Assembly: GCF_001522545.3 (NCBI RefSeq) | Contig: NC_031768.1 | Location: forward strand, 7,129,555-7,193,554 | DNA: 64,000 nt | Direction: 5' to 3' | From: Parus major | Lineage: Eukaryota > Chordata > Aves > Passeriformes > Paridae | Shown: positions 20,237-41,057 of the stretch, in pieces | Layout: every line of letters begins with the position of its first letter | How positions within the stretch are numbered: the stretch's first letter is position 1 | Notes under the pieces: generated by a model | Database searches by the model: none | Seen by the model: the letters and a program-made list of their open reading frames with translations, nothing else | What the model was told of the DNA's origin: nothing | Program-made: the position numbers and the translations under genes

Positions 20237-23200
20237 GTATTTTAACAAAGTCTATTCCCTGCAGCCAGCATGTCTTAAGTCTTTACTGACCAGAGTACCA
20301 CATGTTTACTAATTTACTGAGATTCCAAAAATTGACTGTTAAGTTAACATTTACATGTGAAAGGATAAATAATTTTCAGTCACAGTGGCATTCACAACTG
20401 GCAAAAATGAAGAGAAAATCTTGCCACAGTTTTAAGCTTCTACAGAAATTCTGATTTTTTTATTTTTATTTTTTTCATGTATGTGCATTTATTTACAAAT
20501 AATGTTATGATCTCACATACCTCTTTATATTAATTGAGTATAAAAGCTTACTGAAATTTTGTCTTGAATTCTTAGGCAGGAACAAACCTCTAATACCTTA
20601 GTAATAGTTATTTATAAAAAGAGGCCCTTAAGTACCAAAGTCTCCTGACCTGTTTTAGAGAACAATGTTATTAAGATGTGTCCTGTTTAAAGCACACTGG
20701 ACAGTATTTCTGACCCCCAAATTTTAAGAGAGAGATAATACATGTACTCAGGGACCTCCCAGCATACCTCAAAGGGGAAGATAATACTTGTGCTGTGACC
20801 TAGGCCTTGGATGGGACAGTGACCTTACTCAAGGAGTCCTTTTGTCCATAGCCCATATTCAGAAATTTGAATAACCTGTCAGTCTCTAAACTAACACAGC
20901 CCTGTCTTAATTATGTATCTTAATTTTGACATAGCATTGCTCAAAATATTTGCAGTGCAAAAGCCTGGGTTGGTCTGTCTGATCTAAAATTAGGATTTAG
21001 GATCAATTTAAATGAGCCTTTAAGAAAACCTAAGACAAAAAGGACTGTCTTTAATTTTTCTAAACAGCTTAGGAGTATTGGCAGAATACTTTAGCTGTAT
21101 ACTGACTTTTCTAGAAGACATTTCAGGAACTAAATTGTATGTGTTGATTTCCTGTGTGATAATTCTCTGTCCCAATATTTTTATAGGTGATAAAAATATG
21201 TACTGCATATATTAATTATTTCTTTCCTTCTATTTCATATAAGCATGTAATTAATAGAAATTATTTCAATGTCATTAATATAAGAATTATATGTCCCATA
21301 AGAATGAGGGTAACTTTTCTTGGTTGAAATTCTCCAATTTCATTTCTTGGAATCCAAGTTCTAGTACTAAAAAAGTTAAAAGTTAGCCTCATCCTTAGAC
21401 ATGAACACTGTTCATGATTCCCTTAGAAATTAATGAGAATCTCAGATCATTTATTGCAAATTGCCAATTTATTGCAAATAAATCAAAGCCTCATGGCTTA
21501 AGTTCAGCCAGACAGCTTTTGGATACTTGTACTTGCAGTTCAGGATCCACCTATTCTTCTAAAGAAAAAGTCAGTTTTACTTCACCTAGAACTCCTTGCA
21601 GTGCCTTAATTTTTGTTTCCATCGACTTCCCCCATTTCAGTGGTGAATGGCCACCAGCATGACTGGCAGTGGCAACTTTCCTAATCTGGAAACAGCAGTT
21701 CTGCTTTCCAGTTTCAGTCTCACATCAACAGGACATGTGTCTTCCTCAGAGTGATGTAATTGCAGATATCACTATACAGGAAAGTTCCAAGTTCTATTTT
21801 TTTCTGCTCAGAGAATACTCAAACCCAGTGCACATGTAAATTGTACAGAATATCTCTGCTGGATCCATTGTTGGCTTGTGTTAATCTCTGAAATAAATGA
21901 AACAAAAGCTTTGAATTCTCAGGAGAGCAAAGTTATTCTCTAACCTGACATTGTTGATCAGACTCTGATGGGGGATCACAGTGATCAGGAAACTATGCTA
22001 AGTGGGTCGTTTTCATTATGTTTCTCTGACCCACTACTTCAGCTGATAAAATATTTAATACTGAACACTGAGCCTTGCAAGAAAAGACTCTACAACTCTT
22101 TCAGCTTCTTAAATTCCTAGATACGGAAATCTTATTTTGTTTCCTCTTCAGAAGTACATTAATAATATTTTCAAATATTTCTAGCTTGTAGGATGTTCTT
22201 GTGATGATGCTAAACCAAACTAGTTTGGAGAAATTAAACATAAAACTCAAGAATTGCAGAAACTTGATTATCTTAAGGTTATTTAAGTTTCCTTCCTAAT
22301 ATCTCATAATGTTATTCCAGGTCATAAACTCTTAATGAAGAGCATTTAATATTTTAGATGTGGTTGCCAATTATTCCTCCCATAAAATTTCATGAGGCTT
22401 TTCATTGTAATTAAATGGTTTGTCAAAAACAGGCAAACACAGAACTCCTACAGAGATAAATATACAAAAATAATAGATTTCTGTGAGGTTATTTAAATTG
22501 CATTTCCTGTCTTCCATGGCTTTCCAAACACAGAAACAGTAAATTTCAGTTCTCTCTTTTTCCTCAATTTAGAGGTGTTCTTCCTCAAAGTTCAGTTTGG
22601 GAACCTGGTGTTGCTGGAAACCTGGAGCATCTTCCTGAGCTACTAGAGTATTATCCTGGGATAGGAAGGCACTGAAGGCAGCAAGTCAGATGACTTTTGT
22701 AGATGCAGAATGACAAAAGATATTCTTTTCCAGTGATAGTCTGCAAATTGCATAGCTAAATTAGATGGGAATGAGCAGAGAAATTTTGTTTAAGGTCAAC
22801 CAGGTTTTTTTCTGTACACATCTTCCTTTCCTTTGTACGGTGTTAACAACTCTTGGTTCCAGCCACTTGCTGACCACTGGGTAGTCTGTTTCCTCTTTTG
22901 TCAGCAACCATCCTCTGAAGAACTTGAATTAATCCTGCTATCATCCTGTGGGTAAACATGGCAGAAACCAGTCTTACTGAATTTTGAGTGTGATAAAACC
23001 TTTTAAAATACTTTCAGACTACAGTGCTGCTTTATTGCTGACAGTCAGTGTTCAGTAACTTCCCCAGTAAAGCCACCAAGCAGCTCAGCTGACAAGCTTT
23101 CTGCAAATGGTCTTCTCTAGAATGTAAAACATTTGATTTTCAGGTTGCCTGTCTTCAGGGCATTGTAAAATTTGTATTCCCCAAGGCAACAAATGTTTTG

Positions 23201-25335
23201 GATAGTTTTAATATGCTGAAACAAACATAAATTAGAAGTTAGCAATCAGCAGGCCTGAAGGCTAAATCTGTCACAGGAGAAAAAGTGGCCCAGGAAAGTG
23301 GACCATGAAATACATAAAGTGCCAGGGAAATTCAAAGTGTTTGCTTTCTGCTGGCCTTCCCCACCTGCCTCCCTCCCCTTTCCTGCCCAGGGCCTGGCCC
23401 TCCTACCTCCTGATTGTTCATCAGCTCCAGACAGGATTTCCTCTCCTTCTGTCATATGCTGGCCACTTGTCCCCCAGCAGAGTGTACAGACATACAGTTT
23501 TCAAGTGTTTTCATAACAGTGCCTCAGGCTGGGAAATGAACATCACCACTGTAAAGCTTTTAATTTTTCCTCCTTTTGCTTCTTGAGGTTTGACTTGAGA
23601 AGCTGAATTGAGGACTGTTTCATATGTAGTGTTAAGTAGATTCAAAATGGTTACATTTTCAGGCCAACAGTTAGAAAAACTGATAAATTGAAGAGGTTTT
23701 TTGCAACTTTATAGTTTCAAAAGCTTTTTGTAGCCACATTTTCACATCCGAGTCAAAGCTGGAGTTAAGCCAGTTGATAGTCCATAGAGTTTGGAAAACT
23801 GCCTAACTTTTAACTAAAGCAAACCTTACCTTTTGGTTAAAGGATGTTACTCTCTAATGTCTGCTGGAATTGCTTGGTCTGTGGCACCCATTTCTGAACT
23901 GTGACTAAGAGGTTTCAGAGCAGCTTTTTGCTGCTGGATTCCTGTAAGGGATCCTTGAGCTGTGTTTTGGGGTAACCTCAGAGCAAAAGAGGAGCCTGAG
24001 TGGCCAAATGTGCTCCTGCACCTGTGCTAAGCAGTGGCACTGCTGCAGTACTTCCTGCATTCGTGTGAGTGCTGAGCTCTGTGGTCGCTCTGGAAGCAGA
24101 TGAAAGTAGAAGCAGAGTTTTGCACTGCACACAAAGCAGCCACGCTGAGGCTCCTTCAGTGCTTCTGCCTCGTTTTCTCCAACTGCAAGGCACAGATTCC
24201 ACACACAGCATTTTCACAAATGCTTTTTGGTATTTTGTCTCAGGATTGATTTGTGTGCAAATTGAAATTTTCATCCTGTTCTATTTTGTCAGGCTCTGTG
24301 TTGTTGTGTCAAATGAGAAGTTTTTAACAGCATGAGATCTTTATTTTCAAATTCAATGATAATACTAATGGGAATGAAGCTAAATCTTTTAGTCTTTCAG
24401 AGTAAGGTCAAACAGCATAGATAGGGACAAGTTGTAAGCTCGCTGTTTCCAACATGCATGGAAGTAGTTGAACTGGTTAGAATGGTTAGTTTGAATTCCT
24501 GAAATATTGTCAATACAAGCCCGTATCTTAAAACAAATCAATTTCATCAACATAAGTAAGAAAAAAAAACATTTTTGTTATTCAAAAATTATCACTGATT
24601 TTGTAAATATTTGTAAAGGGTATTGTGTAATATTTTAATATATGAATGCTTGTGGGGAAAAAAGTACATTCACTTTATAATTATTGTTAATTCCTTTGTT
24701 AGTATTACAAGTACAGCTGTCAGTTTTGAGATCATGAGTTTGTGTGTTTCCAATATTTAATTATTAACTTTATGATTTTTCAGCTATTGATTCTTTGCTC
24801 TGATATGTTTAAATAAAAAAAAGGGCATAAACACACTGTTAATTGAAAGCAATAATTAAGTGGTTGTATTTCTAAATGGTTTGCATAACGTTTTTCACTG
24901 AAACTTTTGATTTCAATGTAAAATTGCTAAATTTTGCTTACTAGGTATATTAATATGATGCTATGCATCATTTTCAATATGTTGAATTATTTTATTATTT
25001 CACCTTTTACAGTATTTTTTTCTGAAAATCACTCTTTTTTCATGAGTTTTTTTAAATAGTTTAATCAATGTTGGGAAAAGTCTGGTATTAATAGATCTCT
25101 AACACTGCATCCATGTGCTGCCTTCCCAATGCCAAGTGTTTGTTTTCCTGCCATCCCAGTCTGCCAGTGCCATTTGCTTCACACATAGAAAAACCATATT
25201 AAAAACTGGGGGGATCCTTGTCACTTTGGGAGTATTTTGTGGCTAAATTAGTCTGCTAGGTTGCAGCTTTATAAATCGCTTGTTCTGAAATCTTCATACT
25301 GTTTGTTGTTTGTCCAAACGCTGCCTTCCTTCTAG
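20237..25335 (+). other. CASK intron (5.1 kb)
   Basis: This intron precedes the microexon. It includes a strongly AT-rich stretch at about 24400-25080 with several TAAT and ATTTGCATAA-like motifs and a 7-bp inverted repeat at 24955-24971. No transposon was recognised. Confidence 0.85.
24955..24971. repeat. 7-bp inverted repeat with 3-nt spacer
   Basis: ATGATGC and GCATCAT flank TAT. It lies in a long AT-rich block that could be a conserved non-coding element; function unknown. Confidence 0.6.
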
Positions 25336-25353
25336 GACTTCTAGCAGCAGAAA
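25336..25353 (+). CDS. CASK: CASK alternative 18-nt microexon (residues 339-345)
   Basis: Between tctAG at 25334-25335 and donor GTAGGT at 25354 lie 18 nt reading (G)GA CTT CTA GCA GCA GAA A(GA). This adds Leu-Leu-Ala-Ala-Glu-Arg just before the first L27 domain. Human CASK has isoforms lacking residues 340-345, which is exactly what skipping this exon removes. Its acceptor tract is ordinary, but the donor GAAA|GTAGGT is weak, as expected of a regulated microexon. It is far too short for ORF-based gene finding. Confidence 0.93.
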
Positions 25354-33105
<7,752 letters not shown>

Positions 33106-33670
33106 TGATAAAAATTTGAATGTGTTCCTGTATCTATTGTTCATTGGATAATATTTTGGTTTATCCTGAGCATACTGCTTTCTTTTGTTTGGTACCAAAA
33201 TCAATTTCTTTAGTTATAGAATGTAAGAATCATCCAGCACTTTATGCAAAAATACATTTTTAGGACTGTACTATATAGTATTTTAGAATAAGTAAGTGAT
33301 TAAGAGTTTGAGTTAAAAGGTTTGGTTTAAAATAATTCATCAGATTAGCTTTTTTATCTTTTAATAAGGGTCAGATTTCAGTTTTTATTTTTATTAACAG
33401 ATATAAAGAAAATTGCAACTTTATAACTGTCCGTATTCTATTATTGTTAATATTAACTGTACTGATCCTAGGCCAGTTCTTGGGATATTCTTACAAGTGG
33501 GAATTTTTTTTTGTGATAGGCCAAGGTATGCTCATTTCTTTTACACTTGGACACAGTATGTAATAGGCTCAGTCATCTAAAATCTGTATTGCTCTGTGGT
33601 TCTGGAGGGCTGTTAAGTCCATAAGGCAGCAGTGCCAAAACTCTCATTGAACGACAAATTCAAAAGCACA

Positions 33671-34360
33671 TCATGCTGTCAGTGACTTTGTATGTGCACA
33701 GCACTGAGGTCTAAAATAAAAGTCAAAAAAAGTACCTGAAAAAATACTTACCCTGATGGGTTTTTTTTCTGGGTTATGTGGATACTTAATGTTGAAGACA
33801 GAGGACTTGCTTTTCAGACCAGCTTTTTCTATAAAGCAGTCTACACCTTGCATTGAGAAAAAACTCCAGATGGAACCAAATGCACAGAGGCACCTTGGCA
33901 CAGCAGTGGCAGATCTGTAGCACAAAGCAGCTGGCACTGAGGAGCCCGTGCTGACAGTTCTGTGTTCCTTAGAACAGGCTTTCTCTTTGTGCCAGTTGTA
34001 CTGCAGTCCTGTGGACTGAGTAACCACTGGTAGGTGAGCAGCATCTTTTATTTTAATGTTGTTTGGGAGTAAATATGCTCTGGTAACACAGTGCGGTGAA
34101 AAATAAAGAATGGCATGTAGGAATAATGAGATTAATTTTAAAATACACACTCCTAGATCAAACCAAAATGCTTGTGTGACCACATGGATGATGACCCTTT
34201 TCATACAATGTCTTAAACTCAACAGCTCAGTGAATATCACAAATCTAACAAGATGTGTGTGGTTTTTACCCAGTGAATGAGCCACAGGAGTAGGAGTCAC
34301 TCCAGCTGTCTGGTCTGCAGGTAGATGATTATGTTTGTGGAGACTTGAGAGTTTCTGCAA
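33671..34360 (-). other. 229-codon antisense open frame, probably chance
   Basis: This is the longest open frame in the window, and long for AT-rich intron sequence. The translation has a hydrophobic stretch near residues 70-92 (LGVCILKLISLFLHAILYF) but no motif or family I recognise. It could be a chance frame or an unannotated antisense transcript. It lies about 580 bp after the L27N exon. Confidence 0.15.
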
Positions 34361-37300
34361 AACTCTTCAATGCTCTGCTTCCTCTGTGCAGCTTTGCAGG
34401 AGCACGAGCTGAATGTAAACAGTTCCACGGGTCCTTTGGTGTCCAGAGCCTTTAAAATGTGGTGAATGATTTGTGCACTTGTTACAGTTTGATCAGTCAC
34501 TTGAATTCTGTGCATTCTTGAAGTTCAAGGGATTCCAATGCCCACATCCAGTCTGGCAGTGGCCCCAGCTGCTCCTGGGTTCTGAGCTGACCTGTGTGGG
34601 AGCACAAAGCTGCTGGCAGAGCTTCCCCACAGTGCAGCTGCCCCTGGACTGGAGGATCCAGAGATGGGGAGTTTGCTGATAAGTGATGATGGCATTGCTC
34701 TGGCACAACACTGCAGCTCTAATCTTTGTTCTCTGATAACTGTTTATGCATTTTACATCAACAGTCATTGGATAAAATATATATGAAGCACACAGGGGGA
34801 AGGGACAAGGAGCTCATGACTTTCCTGAATTGCATCTCCAACAACTCATCTTTGCAATTTGCATTAAAATACGATTTTTTTTTCCCCAATTTAAGTTTAT
34901 CTAGCTTGTGTCCCAGATGCTTAAATTGCTTTTTATGTGGCATGCTGTAGTATAGAAAGGTGATCAGTTAATATGAATAATAAATAAAAAATCTGGAGAG
35001 GAATAGAATAACATGAGTGTAGTAAGAACCAAAACACTTGTGTCACTCATGCAGAAAGGTTTTAGATATTTATTAACCATTATTATGTTACCATATAACT
35101 TCTTGGGCTTTGGGTAAAAAAAACACATAGCCTTAGTTTCAGTGTTTTTCTGGATGACAGGTCTGCCAGACATTAACTCATGCTTCTGCAATGCTTCTGC
35201 TTTTTTCTGTCCTTGACAGTACCAGTCTGGTTCCTAGTACTTCATTCATAACCTGTTATTGCTGTAATGGTCTGTTGTAGCTTTTCAAAAAGAAAAACTA
35301 GCAGTGAACTCACACAATTTTCACATTCTTCATCACAGTCATTCACATACATTTACATTCTTGTAAACAGAAAGGGATGCATTTAATTGCTCTTTATAAA
35401 GATATCTATGAGAACAAAATGCCATCAAAAAGTTGTTGGTTTTTTTTGTTATGCTGTGTGGAAGGGAGATGATAGAATCTTCCAAAAGATACTTTGATTA
35501 GAAAAATACAAAATAAAATTCCAAAATAATGCAGTGTCCTGAAACACATATTTCAAAGCCTTAAGCAAGTTACAGACAGTATTATTTGAAAGGGTAGCTT
35601 TCATGGCAGTAACTTGAATGTGGGAGATTGGTTTCTGGTTTTGTATCAATGCTATTCCAGTTTCCTTCTCAGACTTCTGAAAAAAATCACCAGTGGTACC
35701 TGGATGAAGTTCTATCAGGGAAACTGTTTATTCCTCTCAGAGTATTTGGGGTTACCAAAGCCACCAGACCAATTAACCTATAAAACATTATATAACTCTA
35801 AGTTGGAATTTTCTGTTCTGTTGGAAGTTGTGGCTGTCACTTTGCATTAAACTGCTGTTCCTCTTCTGTGGCCATTTTCCACAGTTAAATTGGTTCTTGT
35901 GTTCCTACTATTTCTCAAGAGTTATCCTTATTTTTAGATTAAGCACATGATGGTAGATCACGCCTGCTGCTGAAATACCTTATTTTGCCTCTGAAATAAC
36001 TTTTTCTGAAGGCCAGAAAAGAAAGGACAATCATTTTGTTAAGGGTGCAAGTGATCCATGTGTTGTGTTTTTTTCAGATCACAAAATAGAAATATTCTTT
36101 CTCAGCATTTCATTAACTTGGGTGTTACGAGGACAGGAACATCTGAAAGCCACAGAAGGCATCATCCCATTAATTGTTTTTAATCAATTTGTTTAGATAA
36201 CTGTCTTAAGACTCTCTTCCAATTTACTTGGTGGCCAAAGGTGTTCAAAACAAGGTGAAAAAAGGTGCCAACTACTTAGAAAGTAGTTTATATTCACTCT
36301 CAGCCAAATCCTGCACTAGAGAAGCATATCCTGATGTGGATTTATTGAATAGTTTCGTTGTGTGTTTTTTTCATCATTTTACAGAAACCTGTTATTTGTG
36401 TTGATGGGATTTTTCCTGCACTGAAGTTACACAATTTATTATTAAAAACTTGATTGTGTTTACTGCAGATAGTAAAGAAAAGGCCCTTCTAGAAACAGGC
36501 AGATAGAAATATGCACTGCCCAAAAAAGATATTGTTTAATGATTGATTTTTTTATTATTATTTAAGTAAAAGAGTAGCTTTGGTTAGGACAGATTTTTCT
36601 TTCTTCTTCCTTCTGTTAAATGTGTGATGATCAAAATTCTGGTGAATGCTGTAGGTCATTTCTCTGTGTCACTTAGAAATGTCTGAGTTTATGACTATAT
36701 AAAGCTTTATAGACTTTCATTCCAGTATCCAATTTAGATGATAAAGAATGCAGTACAGTATATAAATAACTTTGTGGAAAAACAGAGTTAAATTTAAGTA
36801 GTGAAAGCAGTTTTTTATTACCATAGACAGTTTTTTTAGAAGCTTTATCAAATGCTTGAATTAAATTCTTTTTTATTGACTTTCATGGAAGACATTCTAG
36901 GAGACACTGCTGTCCTGTGTCAGCAGTACTGATAAAGAACTTGGAAAGAAATGTGAAGAGGTTACTAATTTTGGAGGTCATGACAAAAGATTTTACTTCA
37001 CTAATTATTTGTTTTGCAAACTATACTGGGCTTCAAGTCTGTGCTTAACGGGGAAGAGTTTTACACATTTTGTTTAATCTCTAACAGTGCATCAAAGGAA
37101 TTTTGCTCAAATGTAAACCCAGGAGCTGCTGATTCGAGCAGCTGCTTGCAGTGAAGGAGATAAGAGAAATCATTCTCCTGTTGAGTGGAGTGCTTTGGTC
37201 ACCTCTGCAGGGCCCTGCCTGGGCTGATTCTGAATGCAGATGTCGCTCAATTTACAAGTGAGATTTTCACCCAGCAGGAGAACAATATCAGCTTTTGTGT

Positions 37301-37416
37301 GACTGGGGCCTCTCTGCTGCCTTTGTCTGCATCTGTCTGTCCCAAGGCAGCGATAGTTCTGTAGGCTGATGTCTTTTGGCTGTTAATTTTAAAAGTTTGT
37401 TACATTGTTTTCATAG

Positions 37417-37430
37417 ATGGAATCCTTGAG
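37417..37430 (+). other. Candidate cryptic or poison microexon in CASK
   Basis: A T-rich tract ending tcatAG (37415-37416) is followed after 14 nt by a perfect donor GAG|GTAAGT. An alternative acceptor (cccaaggcAG, 37349-37350) would give an 80-nt version. Both are out of phase. The 14-nt form leads to TAA ten codons after joining the exon at 48454, and the 80-nt form meets TAG at once. No transcript evidence is available. Confidence 0.25.
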
Positions 37431-40400
37431 GTAAGTGTTATTTCTGTGATAGAAATGATACAAGCTTTCAAGAAAGTTTCTTTTACTTTTTGCTGGTTTA
37501 ACACGTTACACACTATGGTTTTAACTAAATGAGGTTAAATTAATTTTGCAGTGGCCATTTGGATCATATCTCTGTCTGTAGCCACTTCTTTTTCGAGTTT
37601 GATTTATATTGACAGTGCATATATTTAAGGCATACTGATTTCTCAAGAGAATCTCACTTCTGTGTCTGTTATCCTTTGTTGCTCATGGTAGTGTTTCACA
37701 GGAACCTGCATCCACGCACACTTCAGTTTCCTTAGGATTTCTTTTGAACTTCTTCTTCTGTCATCCAAACAGATTTGATCCTGAAGTCCAGACTTTTAAG
37801 GAAACATATTTTCTCTTTTGCTAGAATGAATGTTGTTGGAACCTCAGTTTAGCTTCTCACATGGTTGGCTAAAGCTTTCTGCTGGGTTTATTTTGGTTTG
37901 TTCTGTTTACCCTCCCAGTCTGGATGTTGGCACAGCAAATTTGAATGTCCTTTGTAAAAGTTGCAATTATTCAGCAGTGTCGAGGCATGGCTGATACTAT
38001 AGTCCTCTGTTTGACAATTTTTTTAACTCTACATGCATTTATCCCTGATTTGCTCTTTTTTGAGCAAAGTGTATTATTTTACTGATTTTAATGTATACAT
38101 TAGAAATGAAAAAAAAGCAGGGGGGAAGCAAAAAACATTTTGATTTTTCTCTTCAGGATGCTTTCATTTCGTTTTTTCTTTTATTTTAAATCTTGAGCAG
38201 ACTGGTGGAATATCTGTCATATGATGTAGAAAATAAAACTAGCAGATGTGTATAAAAATCTTAAATATTTTCCTAGGTCATCCAGTTTTACTGTGTTTTG
38301 ATTTGAGTGAGATTGTCTTTCTGTGTGAATCACACAGTGTGGTTCGAGTTTTTTTGGATGCACATTGGTCCTTACCCTCTTGAATACTGATTTTGTTAAC
38401 ACTTATAGGGGAAAGATGTTTTAGTGAAACCTGAATGCCTCTCTTTTGCAAAAACAGATCACAAAGTGTATTATGGATGTCTTGCTTAAAATCCCTCAGA
38501 ACAAGTTATGCTTAAGTGAAATAACACTTTATCATTTTTAAAACACATTGTTTTCATATTTTTAATTGTCCTTTACTTCGTATCTTTGTAAAACGAAAAC
38601 ACATGGAAAGTATTTGTTAAAAAGAAGAAACTGTGTTGGCAGGAAGGCACCTTGCTATTTGGGGAATCAAATCTGGCTTTTATCCCAGTGCAGAGGCAGC
38701 GTGCTCAGCCCCAGGGAGTGGGAGGGACTGTCCCACACTGCAGTGGGAACTCCTTTCCCAAGCAGTGTAGACAGAACAATGGCCAAGCCTTAGGGAGAAT
38801 CGTGAAGAATTCCTTCAGCAGGTGGGCTGGATCATCACCACCAGTGCAGTGCATTTGTTCTCTAACAGGTAACTTCTCTGGAAGCTCTGTCTGCAAGAAC
38901 ACAAAAAGCAGAGGCTATCCTGGAATTCATTCTTTATTACTTCATACTCATTCTCTGAAATACTTTCCATTTTCATCTTCCATCATACCTTTGCATTTCA
39001 TTTTCTCTGCTACTGGGACAGGTGGATCACTTTGCCACTCAGCATCATCTCATTGTTTCCTTGTTCTTCCTGTTCCTCTGCCTTATTAAATGGGGGATTT
39101 ATTTTATATTTAGTCTTCAAAGCAGAAAGTGTTCTTGTTCCACATTTTTACAATATATAATAGTGATAAGTGAGTGGGTCTCTTAAACACAAGGCTAATG
39201 CAAATATGAGCCAACAGTTACTTTTATATTAATTGGGAGTAATTTTTGGAAAATTTATGTATCTACCACCTTCCAACAATATAAAATTCTGCCTCAGTTT
39301 TCATGACACTGTGAGAGTTACTTTTTTATGCTTAACCTGTTTTCTTTCTAACTAATATTCTGTCATTTTGTGTATGTTTGTAAGCTTGATACTGATGTGG
39401 TGAATCCTCAAGTGAAACTCAGCTCAGATAATGTACTTGAAATGGGAATTTTAGTACTTAGCCTATTCTTCTTGGCCTGATGTCATTTCCCCTGTGTAAA
39501 AGGTGTGTCATTGTGTCTGTATGCACCAATATCTCTTACTCCAAAATCCATAGACTTTTTTTTTTGTGAAACTAAAATTTCCCATTATTTCAGTGTATTT
39601 TTAAGTTACTGGGCCCTGATACATCAAAGAACAGTAGCACTGTATTCCAGACTCTTGTGGAACATTTAATTATTTTAACTGATACTGCCTTGGGATAAAG
39701 AGATCAATTTCATACTTAACTTTCTACATTTTCTTCACTTCTTGTGCTGTGTGTAGTTCAAGTTCCTTTTTAACCATAAGGTCTACCTCCTGTGTTTGGG
39801 TTTTTTTCCTTATAAACCTTCAGATCCTTAATTTTATTATTTCTCCAAGAGCTTGGGATCTACTCTGAGAAATGATAAAAGTAAAGAAATGTTGCAGCAC
39901 CTGGGCCACAAATCTTGAATAATGCTTCAGCTTTCTCAGTGATGGGAGCTTAATTTTGGAGTGATACTTCAGTGTGCACTTAGTTTACATTTAAAAACCC
40001 AAAGACAATGTACAAACATCCCAGTGAGCTCTGCTCCTGTGTCTGAATGCCGCCTCCTTCTTCCAGTCTTCCAGGCAGATGGGCATGTCAGCTGTTCTGA
40101 GTGCTGGTGAACTCATTGCAGTGTATTTTTATTCTCAGAATATGTGAATAGGGAGAAACAAAAATAGTTGTTAATTCCAGCATTAGCACCTCCTGGTGCA
40201 GGGTGTGCTCCATGTCACAGAGCAGGAGAGGAGCTGTGTTCTTGTTAGCTATTGTGAATTTAACTAGTTTTACGGGTTCTGTATCCCCCTGGAATGAGGT
40301 TCGTGGTCATTAGCATTTTCTCTTCAGGGTGATGATCCAACCCTGACAAGGTTGGTACTTTGGCCAACAGGATTGGGAATTAATCCCATTTAGGCCTAAC

Positions 40401-40550
40401 CTGACTCTGTTAGTTCCTTTTCTTGGTTATTAGTACATATTGAAAGGTAGGGGAAAGAAAGGAGCAAAGGTGTAGCAAGGTGTTGTCCATGCAACAAACC
40501 TCTTTATAAAATCCTTCTGTACTGAGGGAGTAGCTTTTCCTGGTGCTTAT

Positions 40551-40940
40551 TGAATCATTTAGGTTGGAAAAAGTCTTTAAGGTCATTGAGTTCAGCTGCA
40601 AATCTAACATTGCCAGGTCCACCACTTCACCAGGCAGCCTGTCACAGTATTTGATAACCCTTTTGGTTAAAATTTTCCCTAATATCTAATCTAAAACCTT
40701 CCCTAGCACAACTTTAGGCTATTTGCTCTTGACCTATCCCTTGTTACTTGGTAGAGGAGATCAACCCCAGCTTGCTACTCTTTTGAGGGAGTTGTAAAGA
40801 GTGATAAGGTCTCCTCTGACCCTCCTTTTCTCCAGACTAAACACCCCAAGTTCTCTCCTCCCCCTATTTAGACTTCTGCTCCAGACCCTCTTTCAGTGTC
40901 TTTATCTAAACTCTGTCCAGCACCTCAGTGTCTTTTCCAT
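40551..40940 (-). mobile_element. CR1 LINE 3' fragment (about 390 bp)
   Basis: The reverse complement of a CR1 3' region is easy to follow: GAATCATTTAGGTTGGAAAA, a CATTGCCAGGTCCACCACT block, TTTCCCTAATATCTAATCTAAA, TTGTTACTTGG, GTGATAAGGTCTCCTCTGA, CTTTTCTCCAGACTAAACA and CCAGCACCTCAGTGTCTTT. The 3' end is on the left, so the element lies on the minus strand. About 80 bp of the usual consensus is missing near 40630. It contains no open reverse transcriptase frame. Confidence 0.93.
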
Positions 40941-41032
40941 TTACTTCTGTCTCATCAGCTACATGGTGTCATCTCTAAAAAGTGCTTTGCCTTGGTTTTG
41001 TTAAGAGCAGCTTCAATTATATCTGATGCAGT

Positions 41033-41057
41033 TTAAAAAAAATAAAATAAAATAAAA
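41033..41057. repeat. AAAAT-type simple repeat
   Basis: A run of A is followed by taaaataaaataaaa, a pentanucleotide-like run about 100 bp beyond the CR1 fragment. Confidence 0.7.
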
